Source: Dirofilaria immitis
Lineage: Eukaryota > Nematoda > Chromadorea > Rhabditida > Onchocercidae
DNA length: 64,000 nucleotides
Direction: 5' to 3'
Assembly (NCBI GenBank): GCA_024305405.1
Contig: JAKNDB010000109.1
Span: 3,782,001 to 3,846,000, forward strand
This document shows positions 12,986 through 25,104 of the stretch, in pieces. Position 1 is the first letter of the stretch; each line of letters opens with the position of its first letter. The notes under the pieces were generated by a model. It was not told the origin of the DNA and did no database searches. It worked only from the letters and a program-made list of their open reading frames with translations. The translations under genes and the position numbers were made by a program.

Positions 12986-15746
12986 ACTTCCTGATTTCTG
13001 GATTTAATTTCTTTTAAAATTCTCTTGCATATATATATATATATAATGAAACATCTTGTATGATGGTTCGACCGTTGAATGATTCTTCAGTATTAAGCTT
13101 CTGTTTCCCACAGTTTATAAATTTTTGCCCTTTTTAAACTCGTTGAAACTTGAATTCCAGAGAAAGAAATCTAGAGAAAACTTCTCATAAAGTTCCATTT
13201 TCAAAGAAAAATCTAGAGAAAACTTCTCATAAGGTTCCATTTTCAGTTTCTTTAAATCAATACAAGTGTTCGTACCAGATATTTATTTTAATATATCTAT
13301 AAAAGCGAAAGGTGAAGTATTAAAGTATTGAAAATTTGGATTGTTGGCTTTGAACTAACAATTTCTATGATAACAATCATTTCGAGATATATTAATTAAT
13401 GCAAAATTTCTAAGTTACTATTTATCTTATCTGACATATACAAAAATAATATATAAAAGCAATAAAAAATTTGTCTAAAATGAGAGCCTTAAAAGAATTT
13501 ATGTTAATAACCACTTTTTAATACTATAATAAATTGAGCACTAGAAGATCAATTTACTTATAAAACGTTTCTTTCAATATTTCTCTACCTTATACTAGAA
13601 TGTCATGTTTATCATTGTGAATTTAAAAAAATGAAAGCATCATGTGATGGCTTATAGCACAACATGCTGAAATGTGAAGTTAGCTGGCCTAGCATATTAA
13701 ATTACACCATCAATAAGCGGTAACAATCGCATCGCTAATGAAGTTATCGAAACAGCATGCATAAATTCTAGTTGTTTTGCTTCTTCACCATAGTATCTGC
13801 TGCAAGCTGAAGTGAAAATTCAGAATAGAAATTAATTCAAAAGCAGGCAGCAAATCCTAGGTAATATTTATGAAAGTGTTTGAAATCCATAATTAGTCAT
13901 TCTAATTTGTAATAACTACTTTTTAATATTGATGAAAATCCTTTCTTAATAACTGTAGATCTATTTTAATGAACTTGTTGGCGTCAAATGTTAGATATGT
14001 ATTTTGACTGAAATGAAAAGTGACTTATAATAAACAAAAAAGTTATATTTCGAATAACTTCAAATTATTTTCAATTTTAAATTTTAACTTCGTTTTATTA
14101 ATACAGGTTTTTCAATCTATAATTTTTCTTAATTTTTTCGCTATACTTCTGTTTTAGTATAAAGCAGGCTATAACTTCAATGGTTTGATCTACACTTCAG
14201 TCATGATTCTGTGCTATCCTAACAACTGCATCTTTTTTGAGGAAATAATCGAGCGAATTGAAATAGCTTGCAGGATATTACATAATGATCATATATTCGC
14301 AATCTATAATTCTACAAGCTTGAATATTAATTCAAAATTATCGTTCTAAACCAATAACAACCTTTGTTCCACAATTCTGTTGAAAATTTTTGAAATAATA
14401 AAGGCCTGGAATTAATATTGTAGGAAATAATGGTATAATGATATAATACAACCTGAATTAAATAATAAACTTGGGCGGAATTAGTATCATAAGTCTGCAT
14501 AAAATTATGTTAGTCTATTTCCATTTGAGCTGACAATTCGTTCTATTTCAATGGAAAATTGTATTTATGCATGTGAAAAAATAATAGAAATTCATCTGAT
14601 GATTAATAATGCTATTGGCTTTTTTTTCAATTTCTCTATTATTTGAATCAGACGGTTAAAAGTGAAACGGAGCTTTTCCAAACTGTTTTTTTTCCTATTC
14701 CGTAAAATTGAAATAATAATTGACTTTCAGATATCTTCATCATGCGTTCCTTTGCTCATTTATCATTCAAACATTAATCATTGGAATCTTATACATCATT
14801 TATCCACTGAAAATCATATTCGTAAAACAACGTTTAGATTTTGAAGATGTTCCATTCAATTCTTAGAAGAGTAAGTGTGATCTTTTTCTTGTATCTTTAA
14901 AGTAATCATTATTTATATTCTTAAGCGAAAAAATGATGCATCATTGCTTGATTTTTCAACTATTCCTTCTACTTTTCATTTATCTGTAGAATATTTTTTC
15001 CTTTCTCGAAAAGTTGCCCATCTCATATCCATAAAATTTTCTGATTTTAAGTTAACTATTTTATGAGAAAATGTTTCTGGTTTGGAACATTTGAATCATA
15101 TCTAATGTGATAAGATTAAATTGAATGAAAATTTTTGGATGAAATGCTTAAAAACAGCGGAAGTTTTTCATCTAAAAGAAACTGCAAATTTTACATTGCT
15201 TGATTCGAAATAGAATTTATAAAATAAAAATGTATAAATTTTGTAGTAAAATACTTGTCAGAAAAGTAGATATGGAAAAGAAACTTGGAAGAAACTTTTT
15301 CACTGATTAAGAAGAACGAGGCCGAATCGTTCAATACAATTATGCAATAATGTTTATATTGCAATGTGTAGAACTAAAAAAAAAAGCAGATTCTTGAAAA
15401 AAATGAAAACTTGCAAAATAAAGGAACAAATAAAGTCATAAGTTTTTATTAGCTTAGGATTGAAGCTATCTTTTCGTCATTTGCAGAACCCATTTGTTTT
15501 CGTTATTTGTCAACATAATTTTAAGTGATTCACTTTCACTCTCCTTCGTAGATATCCAAACAATTAAAAAAATTTTTTTAGCATTAATTTTAATATTCTC
15601 AGATTATTGCATTGCTTCATCAATTATTGCCACCCCACAAAAGCATACGTTTGATTTTGATATTTGTTTCCAGATTTTTAATTCTAAATTAAATTATAAA
15701 TCTTGATTGTCATATTTTTGCAATACTTTCGAAGTATATTCCATTA
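12986..15746. other. Gene-poor A+T-rich stretch
   Basis: Holds the probable 5' region of the neuropeptide gene (TA-repeat at about 13030-13043) and a 42-bp tandem duplication (13169-13246). ORFs here (14662-14844, 15494-15706) are low-complexity and show no domain. Nothing else is supportable. Confidence 0.45.
13169..13246. repeat. Two-copy tandem repeat, 42-bp period
   Basis: The unit begins atctagagaaaacttctcat and continues through a tccattttca segment. Copy 1 starts at 13169 and copy 2 at 13211. Copy 2 is shorter and differs by an a/g change (ataaagttcc against ataaggttcc). Function unknown; probably replication slippage. Confidence 0.8.
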
Positions 15747-15917
15747 TAGTTTCAAATAAAGTGTTTACCAATTCACCGAAACAATTGATTTTGATCTCAT
15801 CAAAAAAAATGAATATTGGAAAAATTTTGAAAAAAAATTGTTTTCGTTAAAAAAATCACGCAATAAGATCAAAATCAACTGTTTCGGTGAATTGGTAAAC
15901 ACATTTATTTGAAACTA
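15747..15917. repeat. Foldback (inverted repeat) element, about 50-bp arms
   Basis: Left arm 15747-15796 (starts tagtttcaaataaagtgttt) and right arm 15866-15917 are reverse complements apart from one t/c mismatch and one extra A. They enclose an A-rich spacer of about 69 nt. The structure resembles a small foldback or MITE-like element, or a hairpin-forming transcript. No clear target-site duplication could be settled by eye. Confidence 0.85.
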
Positions 15918-16256
15918 TGAAATTAACGGCGCAGTTTCGAGACAATCATTATTGATAAATAATTCAGTAATCATGATCACAGAGATAACTTCGGCATTTT
16001 CGGCGTGTAATACGCAAATTTATCTGACAAAAATACTGTTGAGAAATTCAGATTTGATCGATTAGAATTCGAACATACAATCTTCTATCAAAATCCTAAT
16101 AATTTCGAAATAAATTTGAAATAGGTAACCAATTTCTTAAAGCAAAGATTATTTAAATTATCCAAAGCTATCCTTAAAATTATATCATAAAATCAAGCGT
16201 TTAACATAAAAGATCACGTAAATATCAATCAAAAATCATTGGAGTGTGATAGCTTT
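15918..16256. other. Intergenic, nothing seen
   Basis: Short A+T-rich gap between the foldback element and the LIM fragment. No ORF, repeat or RNA gene was recognised. Confidence 0.4.
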
Positions 16257-16360
16257 TTATTTCGCCTGACCCCCACAGAATTTGTACAACTCGGCAGCAC
16301 ATGATCAAATCCTTTTGGGCCAAACATTGCTCCACAACATTGTTTTAGTAAGGTTTTCCA
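16257..16360 (-). pseudogene. CRIP-like LIM protein fragment, decayed
   Basis: The minus strand from about 16360 reads GKPY, then a disrupted segment, then GAMFGPKGFDH. After a +1 frame change it reads AAELYKFCGGQAK and stops at 16257-16259. This matches the end of cysteine-rich intestinal protein (CRIP), where GKPYC, then CY, a GALFGPKGFG block and a short tail follow. The second zinc-ligand cysteines of the LIM domain are lost or shifted (TAC TAA where PYC is expected), and no N-terminal LIM exon was found upstream. It could be a retro- or tandem-duplicate relic, or the last exon of a gene damaged by several base errors. Confidence 0.4.
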
Positions 16361-18580
16361 CATAATACAACATTAGATATTATTGAAATCTCTGACCATA
16401 CAATTTGTTATTTCCAATGTTACTATTTTAGGCCAGTGAAGTTTACTTTTCTATTCAATTTTAACAAATTCTAAGGAGAATGATTTTTGATTGTTTCATG
16501 CTATAAAATTTGAGTGGTACTAGCTTTTTTTTAAACAAAAAACTTCCCTTGCTTTTTTTAAAACAAAATTTTTCCCAGAAATATGGATTTTTGAAAACAA
16601 CAAGCAAAATGACTTGCAAGAGAACGATTTTGTTACATTTTGTTCACGCATCTTAGACATGGCTGATACCAATCCATTTCTGTTCATTGTATACTCTCCG
16701 CCTAAAATCATCCAGATATTTTGAATTTAAAAGTGAAATGAGTTATTGCAGCAAATTTTCAAAACAAAAATATTCAGCGAAGTGTCACATGTGATCTTAC
16801 TTATCGCTTATCAACAGTATTAGATATGATTTTGATTTGATGATCATCTAACAGATAAAATTTACAATTAAGTGACGCCGAAATAAATTGGCTTTTTGCG
16901 ATGCGAATAATTTGGTACTTGGACCTACATAAGATTTTTACAGATTCAAGAAATAAAACATATCCCGGTTTACAAAGAATCTGATGAGTTTTCTCAAATA
17001 AATTTCCATATTCGCTAGAAGTTCTTTATATAAGACTTTCTTACAAGTAGTTTGGAACTGAAAATTAGCTGCATATTTGTGCAATTTACAGAACATATTC
17101 GCTGCGAAATGTAAATGTTTTTTATCAGCAAATAAAATGCAGATGACATTTCTCCATCTTTTTTTAAACGAGAATGTGAAAATAGACGCGAAATACATCC
17201 ATTTCCACGATGAAGTATTTTTACCTTTTTCGTGTTTAGAAGATTCTTCCCAACTTAAACTAACTTTCATGACAAAAATATGAGTTCTTTCGGAATAACT
17301 TTGTCATAAATATAAAAGTTGAACTTTAAAATGTTCATTGCTTCTTCCAAAGGCATGCAAATAATGTAAAGTGTAGTTGTACAAATGACATTAACAATTG
17401 TACGCGGAGTTATTAGGAAATTCGGAAATTCCTGAGCAACTAAACACCACAGAGCAGAAGTTCTATCTCAGGGGTATATTCGACTGTACGAAACAAAAAA
17501 GATTTGGTTTCGGTCAACTTGACTTTACTCAGAAATATTTCCTCCGATGAATGCAATTCGCAGCGAAATATTTCACAGAATTCATGAATAACTTCGCACT
17601 TCTCCATCTCTCGATTTTTCGTTTCTTCAATAATGAAATTTTTCCAAGTAAACAAATAACAGTCTTTTTTCCAGAATGACAAATTAAAAAAGGATGCTGG
17701 GACAAATAACACAACCCCGAGTCACTCGACGTATTCTAATCATAATTTGGATCGTCTAAATATGTGATCCAAACAAAAATAACAAATATTACATTTCCTC
17801 TCCACTTCGCTGTAAATATCGAAAACCGAAAATGCAGAATTTTTATCGCTGTTTAATAGGAATTGCTGGTTGGGATTTTCAGCTGAATAACATTTTGAGT
17901 ATTGAATAATAGATATATTCAAAACATCTTGAATAATATACTACTATTAACTCAATATGTTCTGCATGAATTTTATATGTTGTCATAGAAGCAATATTAT
18001 TCAGACAAGTTGATGAATGTCGCATCAAATGAAATGGTTCGTTTGATTCGTTTAGCAAATTCATGCGTAGCACATGAAGCATATATTGAGAAGACAGGCA
18101 TTTCTGATAATTCTGACGAGAAATGAGATAGATTTAAGTACGGTTCCCGCAATTTTTGCATTATCATTTACGTTGAATTTTTATGAAAAGATTGCTCTCA
18201 CCATTGGGTAAAAATGATCAAGCTTGAATCATAAATTCTGTATTATATTGAATGACTGAATAAATCTCATGATTCTGAAAATAGTATATGAAATATACCG
18301 TTTTCCCTCTATTGTAATGATCTATGTTATTTATTTTTTTATTCAATTATAATCTTGCTCTTTGTTTTATTTTATTTATTTTATAATGATAGCATGACAA
18401 TTACAGTGAGACATCAGATTTGATTAACTTAGTCTCTTTTTCACTAAATATTAAAACGCAATTGGGCATAGTATTGCATTTCTATTTTCATGAAGCAACG
18501 CTGATTAGTGTTGTTCACCTTTAATGTCTTTCAGAAATGATGGTTTCATTTTTTTCAGAATTATTCGCCAATATTTGCTT

Positions 18581-18684
18581 TTGCCTACAGAATCTAATAG
18601 AAGGTAATCGTGAAAAAATATAAATACATTATTTGCTTACAGAATCTAATAGAAAGTAATCGTGAAAAATATAAATACAAGCAT
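18581..18684. repeat. Two-copy tandem duplication, 52-bp period
   Basis: Copies beginning ttgcctacagaatctaatag (18581) and ttgcttacagaatctaatag (18633) are followed by gtaatcgtgaaaaa and tataaataca. They differ at three or four bases, one of them an A-run length. Each copy carries a tacag acceptor-like motif. Confidence 0.8.
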
Positions 18685-20144
18685 GATATAGTCCAGTTTT
18701 ATAACATTTTGAGTCATCAGTTCTTTGCGAATGAAATCACAGTGGTTATGGTTTTAGAAGGTTTATTATTGCTGATTCATATCGACTCTGCAGAATCATG
18801 CGTCTTGCTATAATTATTAGAGCAAAACTTTTGCTTTAGGAATTAAAAGTTAGTATATTGACATAAAATTATCCAAAGAAGGAATTCCTTAACGGTGAAT
18901 TAAGGTTCACCTATTTTAATTCCAATATTGAACTTGTTACGACTATTTTAATTTCGCAATCCCCAGAGTTAAAAATATTACTTTGATTACCTTATTTGGA
19001 TTTACTTCGGACTTGTACTCGCGAACTTTCCATGTAGTACTGCATCAAAATGCTTAATGCAGAATTATTTTGCTCGTGTTTTTCAGAATATTTAAATTAT
19101 TGCGAATAGGAAAGTAGCAAAAAAATCCATTTTGCACATTTAGTGTGGATTTGAATTTTCTTGTCATAACAAGAATCCGGAGGAAAATGGCGAGAAATAA
19201 TTTGCAGGCTTAAGAGGAGTCTTCGATCTTTCAAAACATGCAAATGATGCCAAATTTAATGAAGATGGTGGAAAGCGTTTGTTAAGGATTTTGAATGCTT
19301 CTATACTTTTATATGTGAGTAAATTACGCAAATTAAGCATGAACAAACAACAGAAAAAAATAAGAGAAAATCTTGATTTCAAAGTCATATATAGTTATAG
19401 ATACAAATTTTAAATATACTAAAGTACAATTGTGAACTACATATGAATTTCAGACATAATCATTAAAGCTATTCGCATGGGATTCAAACTGGAAAGTTTG
19501 CGATTGAGATGAAAATTCTTTGCTTTCATGATATAGAATGCGAAAACAAATTTATCAAATTGGCGAAAAGTTGACATGGAAAATATAAATGCAAATATTG
19601 CTTAGCAAAAAACATGAACTGATCATAAAATACTTGATTAATTGATGAAACACTTTACGACTGCATCAAAAAATCGAATATCTTCTCGAAACGTAATATG
19701 TACAATATTTGTGCCGATTATTTGTTCATAATACGTAATAAAATATTTATTAAGATATATACATATTGTTTCAAATATCCTGATTAACATTTTCCTAACT
19801 TATCAGATCGAATATAAGTTTAGAGTTACAGAAAGAAATGACAAAAAAGTGGGAATGATAGGTTTTAAACCATAATTAATTGTTAATTCACTTCTATTTC
19901 GTGATGTTATAAAAAGAAGTAAAAACATAATTGATAAAACAAGCAGTAAAACAGAACGCTTGATTTAATAAGACGATAAACAAGAAGAAAAAGAAGGCTC
20001 ACTATTTTGCTATTTCTTATCAATTCACAATAACTGATAAGAAAATATTTCTAGTGGTATTAGCAGTATCTTAAAATTACGGTACCTACAATACTCTATT
20101 TCTTTATTTTGAAGGCAATAATGACTTAAAGCAACAACGATAAA

Positions 20145-20205
20145 GGAAATATCTTCTTCTCTTTTTTTTTTTAGAGAAAAAGTTAAAGAAGAAGATATTT
20201 TTTCC
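20145..20205. repeat. Short inverted repeat (hairpin)
   Basis: ggaaatatcttcttct at 20145-20160 is matched in reverse by agaagaagatatttttt-cc at about 20187-20205, enclosing a T-rich loop. It would form a stem of about 15 bp. No gene ends next to it, so a terminator role is not supported. Confidence 0.6.
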
Positions 20206-21774
20206 TTCAATGTTGTTTGAAAATTGTTTTAAACTATTCAGTACACTTGCTACATAAAATCGGTTAGATGGGAAGTGTTTTTGGCAATTTTCGAGAAGTA
20301 AAAATCAGTTCAAAAACTTGCGTCGATTAAATTTATCATTTTCAGTAGCAAGAGAATAAAAATTAGGATATCTCTCTATCCATTCTCCGTTTATTTAGAA
20401 AAAAGTACTGTGACATAAAAACATTGCTTTTTTAAAAGCAAAAAATTGTTGAAAATATAATGGATTTTATTTTAAATACTCTTTCTAAGACAACCGATTA
20501 GTTGCAATGATGATAATTTACCATATCATAGTCGCATCATTCGTCGTTACTTATTTTGTACATAAATAGTGGATACGACAAAGATTTTCTTTAATATAAT
20601 GCTGATATCAAGTTCATAGGAAACCTTCTTTTTACAAAGTTTTTAAATGCATTTCCAAACAATTGATATTTTCTCAATTTTCTGAATTTCAAGAAGACCT
20701 TGTTGGTTCATATTTTTTCAAAATAATCAAAGATTCGAAATTTGATTCATTTTAATCCAGCATATAGAAAAACTATTGATAACAATAGGAGAAGTTGGCA
20801 TTGAGGACTAAAGATGATCGAGGAATCGAATTCAAAATGGGAAGAAGTTGCAGTGGAGGGAAAGCAGATGATTTCCTGATCTAGACCAACTAATTCATAA
20901 GCAGTTTGCTATTTACAAAATAAGCCGATATTTCTCTTGAAGATAACAAATTCAAACTTTTTTCAGAATGTTTACAATTAAAGAAATGTGCAGCGACAGA
21001 AGTATTACAAATATATTAGGAAAATTCAATTAATGCATACGCAAAATAAACTACGTAATGTCTTCGCTGGGCAGCATTATTAAAAAAGCTGTGTTTAATA
21101 TATTTTTAAAATCAACATTTTGAACATTTTGAACTAACACTTTGAACATATTTATCCCTATGCAACACTTGACATATTTGACACTTTATTAGCAGGTCGG
21201 AAGATGAGAGAACAAAGAACTTTGTATTGAAAAAAGAAAAATTAAATAAATGACTCATCTGCCGGAGAAACATTACAAATTTTTACTGTATAAAATCCTT
21301 TGATTATTTTGTCATATCTATATCATAAAATATTTTATAATATTCGGATTTTTCAGCGGCATTTTAAACGATGTACTATTTGTTCTAATGAATGTACGAG
21401 AAAATCTGTTATCTTTTTCATGCATAAATCCGATTAATAGTACTGCAATAATTATAAATCAAAAAGAACATGCAGAGGAACAACTGAAGCCGGAACCGCA
21501 TTAATCAATTCAGGATGTTTCGTTATTAGTATTGGTGATGATGTCGGTGTATCTATTCGCTTTTCCTCTTACTTTTATGGTATAACCGATTTCAAAATGT
21601 GTTTTATTGAACATTTTTCCTCACTTCATTTTATTTGTAATGATCTGTTTGATATCATAATACATAATACAATTCCAAAAATCCTTACGAAAGATCAACA
21701 GCAATCACAATTTATGATTGTTCCAGCAATCGCATTTACGACTTTGCCAAGAAGGCATATTTGGTTCTATACTT

Positions 21775-21870
21775 GGCTGTTCCTTGATCGAAAGCCCATG
21801 CAATTCGGCTGTTCGTTGATCGAAAGCCCATGCAATTCGGCTGTTCGTTGATCGAAAGCCCATGCAATTC
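21775..21870. repeat. Three-copy tandem repeat, 32-bp unit
   Basis: The unit starts ggctgttcgttgatcgaaag and ends with cccatgcaattc, with starts at 21775, 21807 and 21839. Only copy 1 differs (cct for cgt). The unit length is not a multiple of three, so it is unlikely to encode a protein repeat. Near-perfect copies suggest recent expansion and a possibly polymorphic minisatellite. Confidence 0.88.
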
Positions 21871-23335
21871 TACAGTAATGCATGCCGTTGATTTAGTTAA
21901 TTTTTGCTCATTATTTGGTCGACAAAATTGCTTTCATTTCATGATCTATATATTGTAACCATAGACTGGGATGAGAAACAGCTCAATCAAAGGGAATTTT
22001 TTTACCATCAAAAATTAGTAAGTTTAAATTTGTTATGTGTTGCAAAAGAATAGAGTGAAAATTTTATGAGTTGGTTTGAAGAGATTGAAAATAATCAGTA
22101 TGGTCATATAAAAATTACCACTTGAAATTTATATTCCAGTAAGTTGTGGTGTGATATCTCAGGGTTAGAATACTGAGCGAAGAAACGGTTATCACAAAAG
22201 GAAAACTCTGATAAGTTGTCAAATTAAAATGGTAACGCTTACCACTCTTATTTTCATTTATAGGTTATTACAATCATGAGGACGGTTCAATCTTATACCT
22301 GCTTTACAACCAGCGGTGCACAACATAATATCCGTACTTGAACGCTATGAACATATAATGGTGAAACCTGAAAGTGAACATTCCCGAGGGTTTCGAACTT
22401 CTCATTATGACTGTAACCACTGATAGTGGCAAATATCTTTTTTTTTCGAGAACTAAATTATTTTATTTTACTGGTACCATACGGTCAGCTTGTATTTCTG
22501 TTATGATGTTCACATTATTAAGACATGAGTGTAGGCCATAATAATTCAAATCCGGGCTGTCACGAATAAATTACGAAAGGTTTCCGTGATAAAAGAAAGT
22601 ATGAGTGTCACTACAATAACGAATAGAATTAGAAAATCAGAGAAAATAATGATTCCTTTGTGTTGGACTTACATGAATGGATAAATATTGTACATGTATA
22701 TTTACTATATAATGAAAGATGTAAGCTGAAATTCTTCGCCTTTGTCTTTGAGCTATATTTCCCACAAGCTAACGAAGGCCCTATTTCTCCAAAATAAGAA
22801 ACCATTTAAGAGCGAATACTTCGACGAGGTCGTTTGGATCCACCACAAATCGGGTGTCCTTTTCTATTCTCCTTTTTCTCGAGTTATGTTATCGTCATTG
22901 AATTTGTTTTACTGATATCATTGAAATTGTATGATTGATTATAATCGTCACGTTCGTTGATATATGATGAAACTTATCGTATTAAGATTTAATTACCCAA
23001 AACAATTGGAGCTTACGTGAAAATAAAGAAACTCTGCGTATCTTGTTGCAGTGCAAAAGAAGAATTCCTCACTACAAGGGCTTCTGAATTACAATCTATT
23101 CAGACTTATGCAGATATTAATGCATATCATATACACAAAGCGTATTCAGAAATTGCGTATCAACGTACTTATTTGTCCAGTGCAAGTCAAACTTCTATAA
23201 TTTTCTTAATTTTTGGAGATTTATATGTAATTTATTGATGAATTAAATCAAATATGCAATTGTTGTTAATACTGATGTGCTAGAGTCTGAAACGACTTCT
23301 CAGATCAAGTAAGCTTCGGCAGTTCATAATAATTA

Positions 23336-23790
23336 TTGAACTGCTCGCAGTTAAACACAAGACGCAGTTCATTATCTTATTTATTTCCTACTGTTAATTT
23401 TCAAACTTTTCGATTTTGTTGCTGGTCACTATGTGCGTCAACTGAAGTGAATAAAGATGATGGGAAGAAACTTCATGATTATCCAAAAAGTGGCACAAGA
23501 CCGCAAAGTAGGCATCAAAGGCAGCTTACATTCCCTAAAAGCCTCTAAATTATCTTTAAACTGAAAAAAGAGAGAAAAACAGAAAAGAAATCTCTCAAAA
23601 TTGACGATAAATTTCCCCAATAAGTCCCTTTATGAAAACATTATTTTGAGCACAAATATCCACTTTTCCGGGGATCTCTTGGATTACTTATTGGTACTCG
23701 AGTTGCAGCCCCTCCATGTCATGAAGAAACTGCGCTTAGAATATTATATGACATCGAGCGATATTTTGCAATATCCAATGAATAATTAAA
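23336..23790 (+). other. Coding-like region, unrecognised
   Basis: Several adjacent plus-strand frames look protein-coding. One hydrophobic stretch around 23365-23450 ends FDFVAGHYVRQLK. It is followed by MMGRNFMIIQKVAQDRKVG, then, near 23640-23785, HKYPLFRGSLGLLIGTRV, continuing to PPCHEETALRILYDIERYF and a stop. They cannot be joined by clear splice sites without frame corrections. No family was recognised. This may be one gene hit by base deletions, or chance. Confidence 0.25.
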
Positions 23791-25104
23791 ACTTTGCAAA
23801 ATCATTTTTTATATGCCTTAGAAATGCAAAAATAGATGAGTCATTCCTATTCGGTTAGTAAACTTACATTTTCTGTGTCGTCACCAGTTAATAGTCGATC
23901 ACGAAATATCAAATCTTATTTTGCATTCCACTATGACCTGACTGAATAAGAATTTCTCGATTATCTTCAGGTAGTAAGCTTCAACTGCCAAACACTGTCC
24001 ACAGTTGCGGAAGTTATCTCCGTTTCATCGAAGAACACATCCCAACAAGATGGGGACAATGACGATATTGAAGATAGAATTTGTTATGGCTGAATTTTCA
24101 ACAAAGTGGAAAATGAAAATTCTGGTGTGGAATTCGATTTCTTTATCTAGATTCACGGAAAACTCAGTATATTTCTAACCAGACGAAAACTTACGTATAT
24201 TTTCAAGCAAACACTGAAAATTTACACATATTTTCAAAAAGGATAAAACGGTTTGTGCTATGGTTATGTCGAGTTGTATTATGGTTATTTCGGGTTAACT
24301 AGTATAGCGAGTTAACTAGTAAAGTAGGAAATGATTCAAAGAGATAAAGATAGGTTGGTGATGTATCACGGAATACTCGCATTAGCATGTAAGCTGCAAT
24401 TTTCAATCTTTTTTCTTCTGCTTTTTTCTCTTTACATCAACATTTTCCTTGATTTACGAGTTTTCCAATTTTTTAAATATTGTTTCAGATTTTCCTTTTC
24501 TTTATAATATTGTTTCAAATTCAAAGAAAACGTAGGTCACTACATTTTGACTCCAAAAACTTATTTAGCTTGTATTGTTATAACCGGCTAAACACTTTGG
24601 AATTGCCGAAATATGCCACTGTTTTTGGTTCGATCGTTATATATATTTGCTATTAGATGGAAATATCAATAAAATGCTTCTTTATTTCGTAAATTATTCG
24701 CAATCTTGTCTTAGTTTCAGCTTATTCTCATATTCAGAAAATGATAAAATAATGTATGAAATAAATAACCATTTTATCCAGAAAGCTATTTTTCTTTTAT
24801 TACAATGCCGAATTGGGCACGGAAGCCTTGAAAGCACATACAGGAATGAATCATTCCCAACAGCCTAATAAATTTAAAATCGTCAATAGTCGAAGGAAAA
24901 TTTCAGTGGAAAAAAGAATTCAAGAAATCAGTTGTTTTACCGTAACTTTAGAAAAAACATTTCTATCGTAAAACCAGTGAAAATAATCATGGTCTGAACA
25001 TTATTAATCTACAGTAGTTGAAAGCAGTGGTATCGACATGTAACGCGATGATTCAGACAACATATAAAATGTACTACAAATTTCAATACAACAAAAATGA
25101 AAAT
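23791..25104. other. Intergenic region downstream of TXNDC15
   Basis: Apart from the short-repeat cluster at 24130-24330, this holds only small ORFs. The plus-strand stretch 23960-24090 (ending SKNTSQQDGDNDDIEDRIC) follows an acceptor-like ttatcttcag, but it has no partner exon. Confidence 0.35.
24130..24330. repeat. Cluster of short imperfect repeats
   Basis: Three diverged copies of a motif of about 30 bp (variants of aaaacttacgtatattttca) lie at about 24150-24240. Next come two copies of tatggttat-tcg-gtt (about 24258 and 24279) and two of gttaactagta (about 24294 and 24310). The arrangement is simple-sequence-like, with no evident function. Confidence 0.5.

Larger units (their letters stand above)
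16361..23335. other. Gene-poor stretch
   Basis: Seven kilobases without a gene I can support. Minus-strand ORFs at 16938-17270 and 17440-17712 are the longest but show no domain or splice context. The stretch includes a 52-bp tandem duplication (18581-18684), a hairpin at 20145-20205 and a 32-bp triplet repeat (21775-21870). Minus-strand 22780-22885 reads coding-like but could not be placed in a gene. Confidence 0.4.

Noticed and set aside
17077..17712. ORFs of 68-110 aa on both strands.
   Set aside because: They overlap each other, are Phe/Lys/Asn rich, and show no splice sites in phase.
22370..22450. A GTTCGAAACC-like T-loop on the minus strand, possible tRNA.
   Set aside because: The flanking bases do not form a T-stem, and no D or anticodon arm can be drawn.
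22780..22885. A minus-strand coding-like stretch (RFVVDPNDLVEVFALKW).
   Set aside because: No partner exon, and with free frame correction many A+T-rich stretches look this good.
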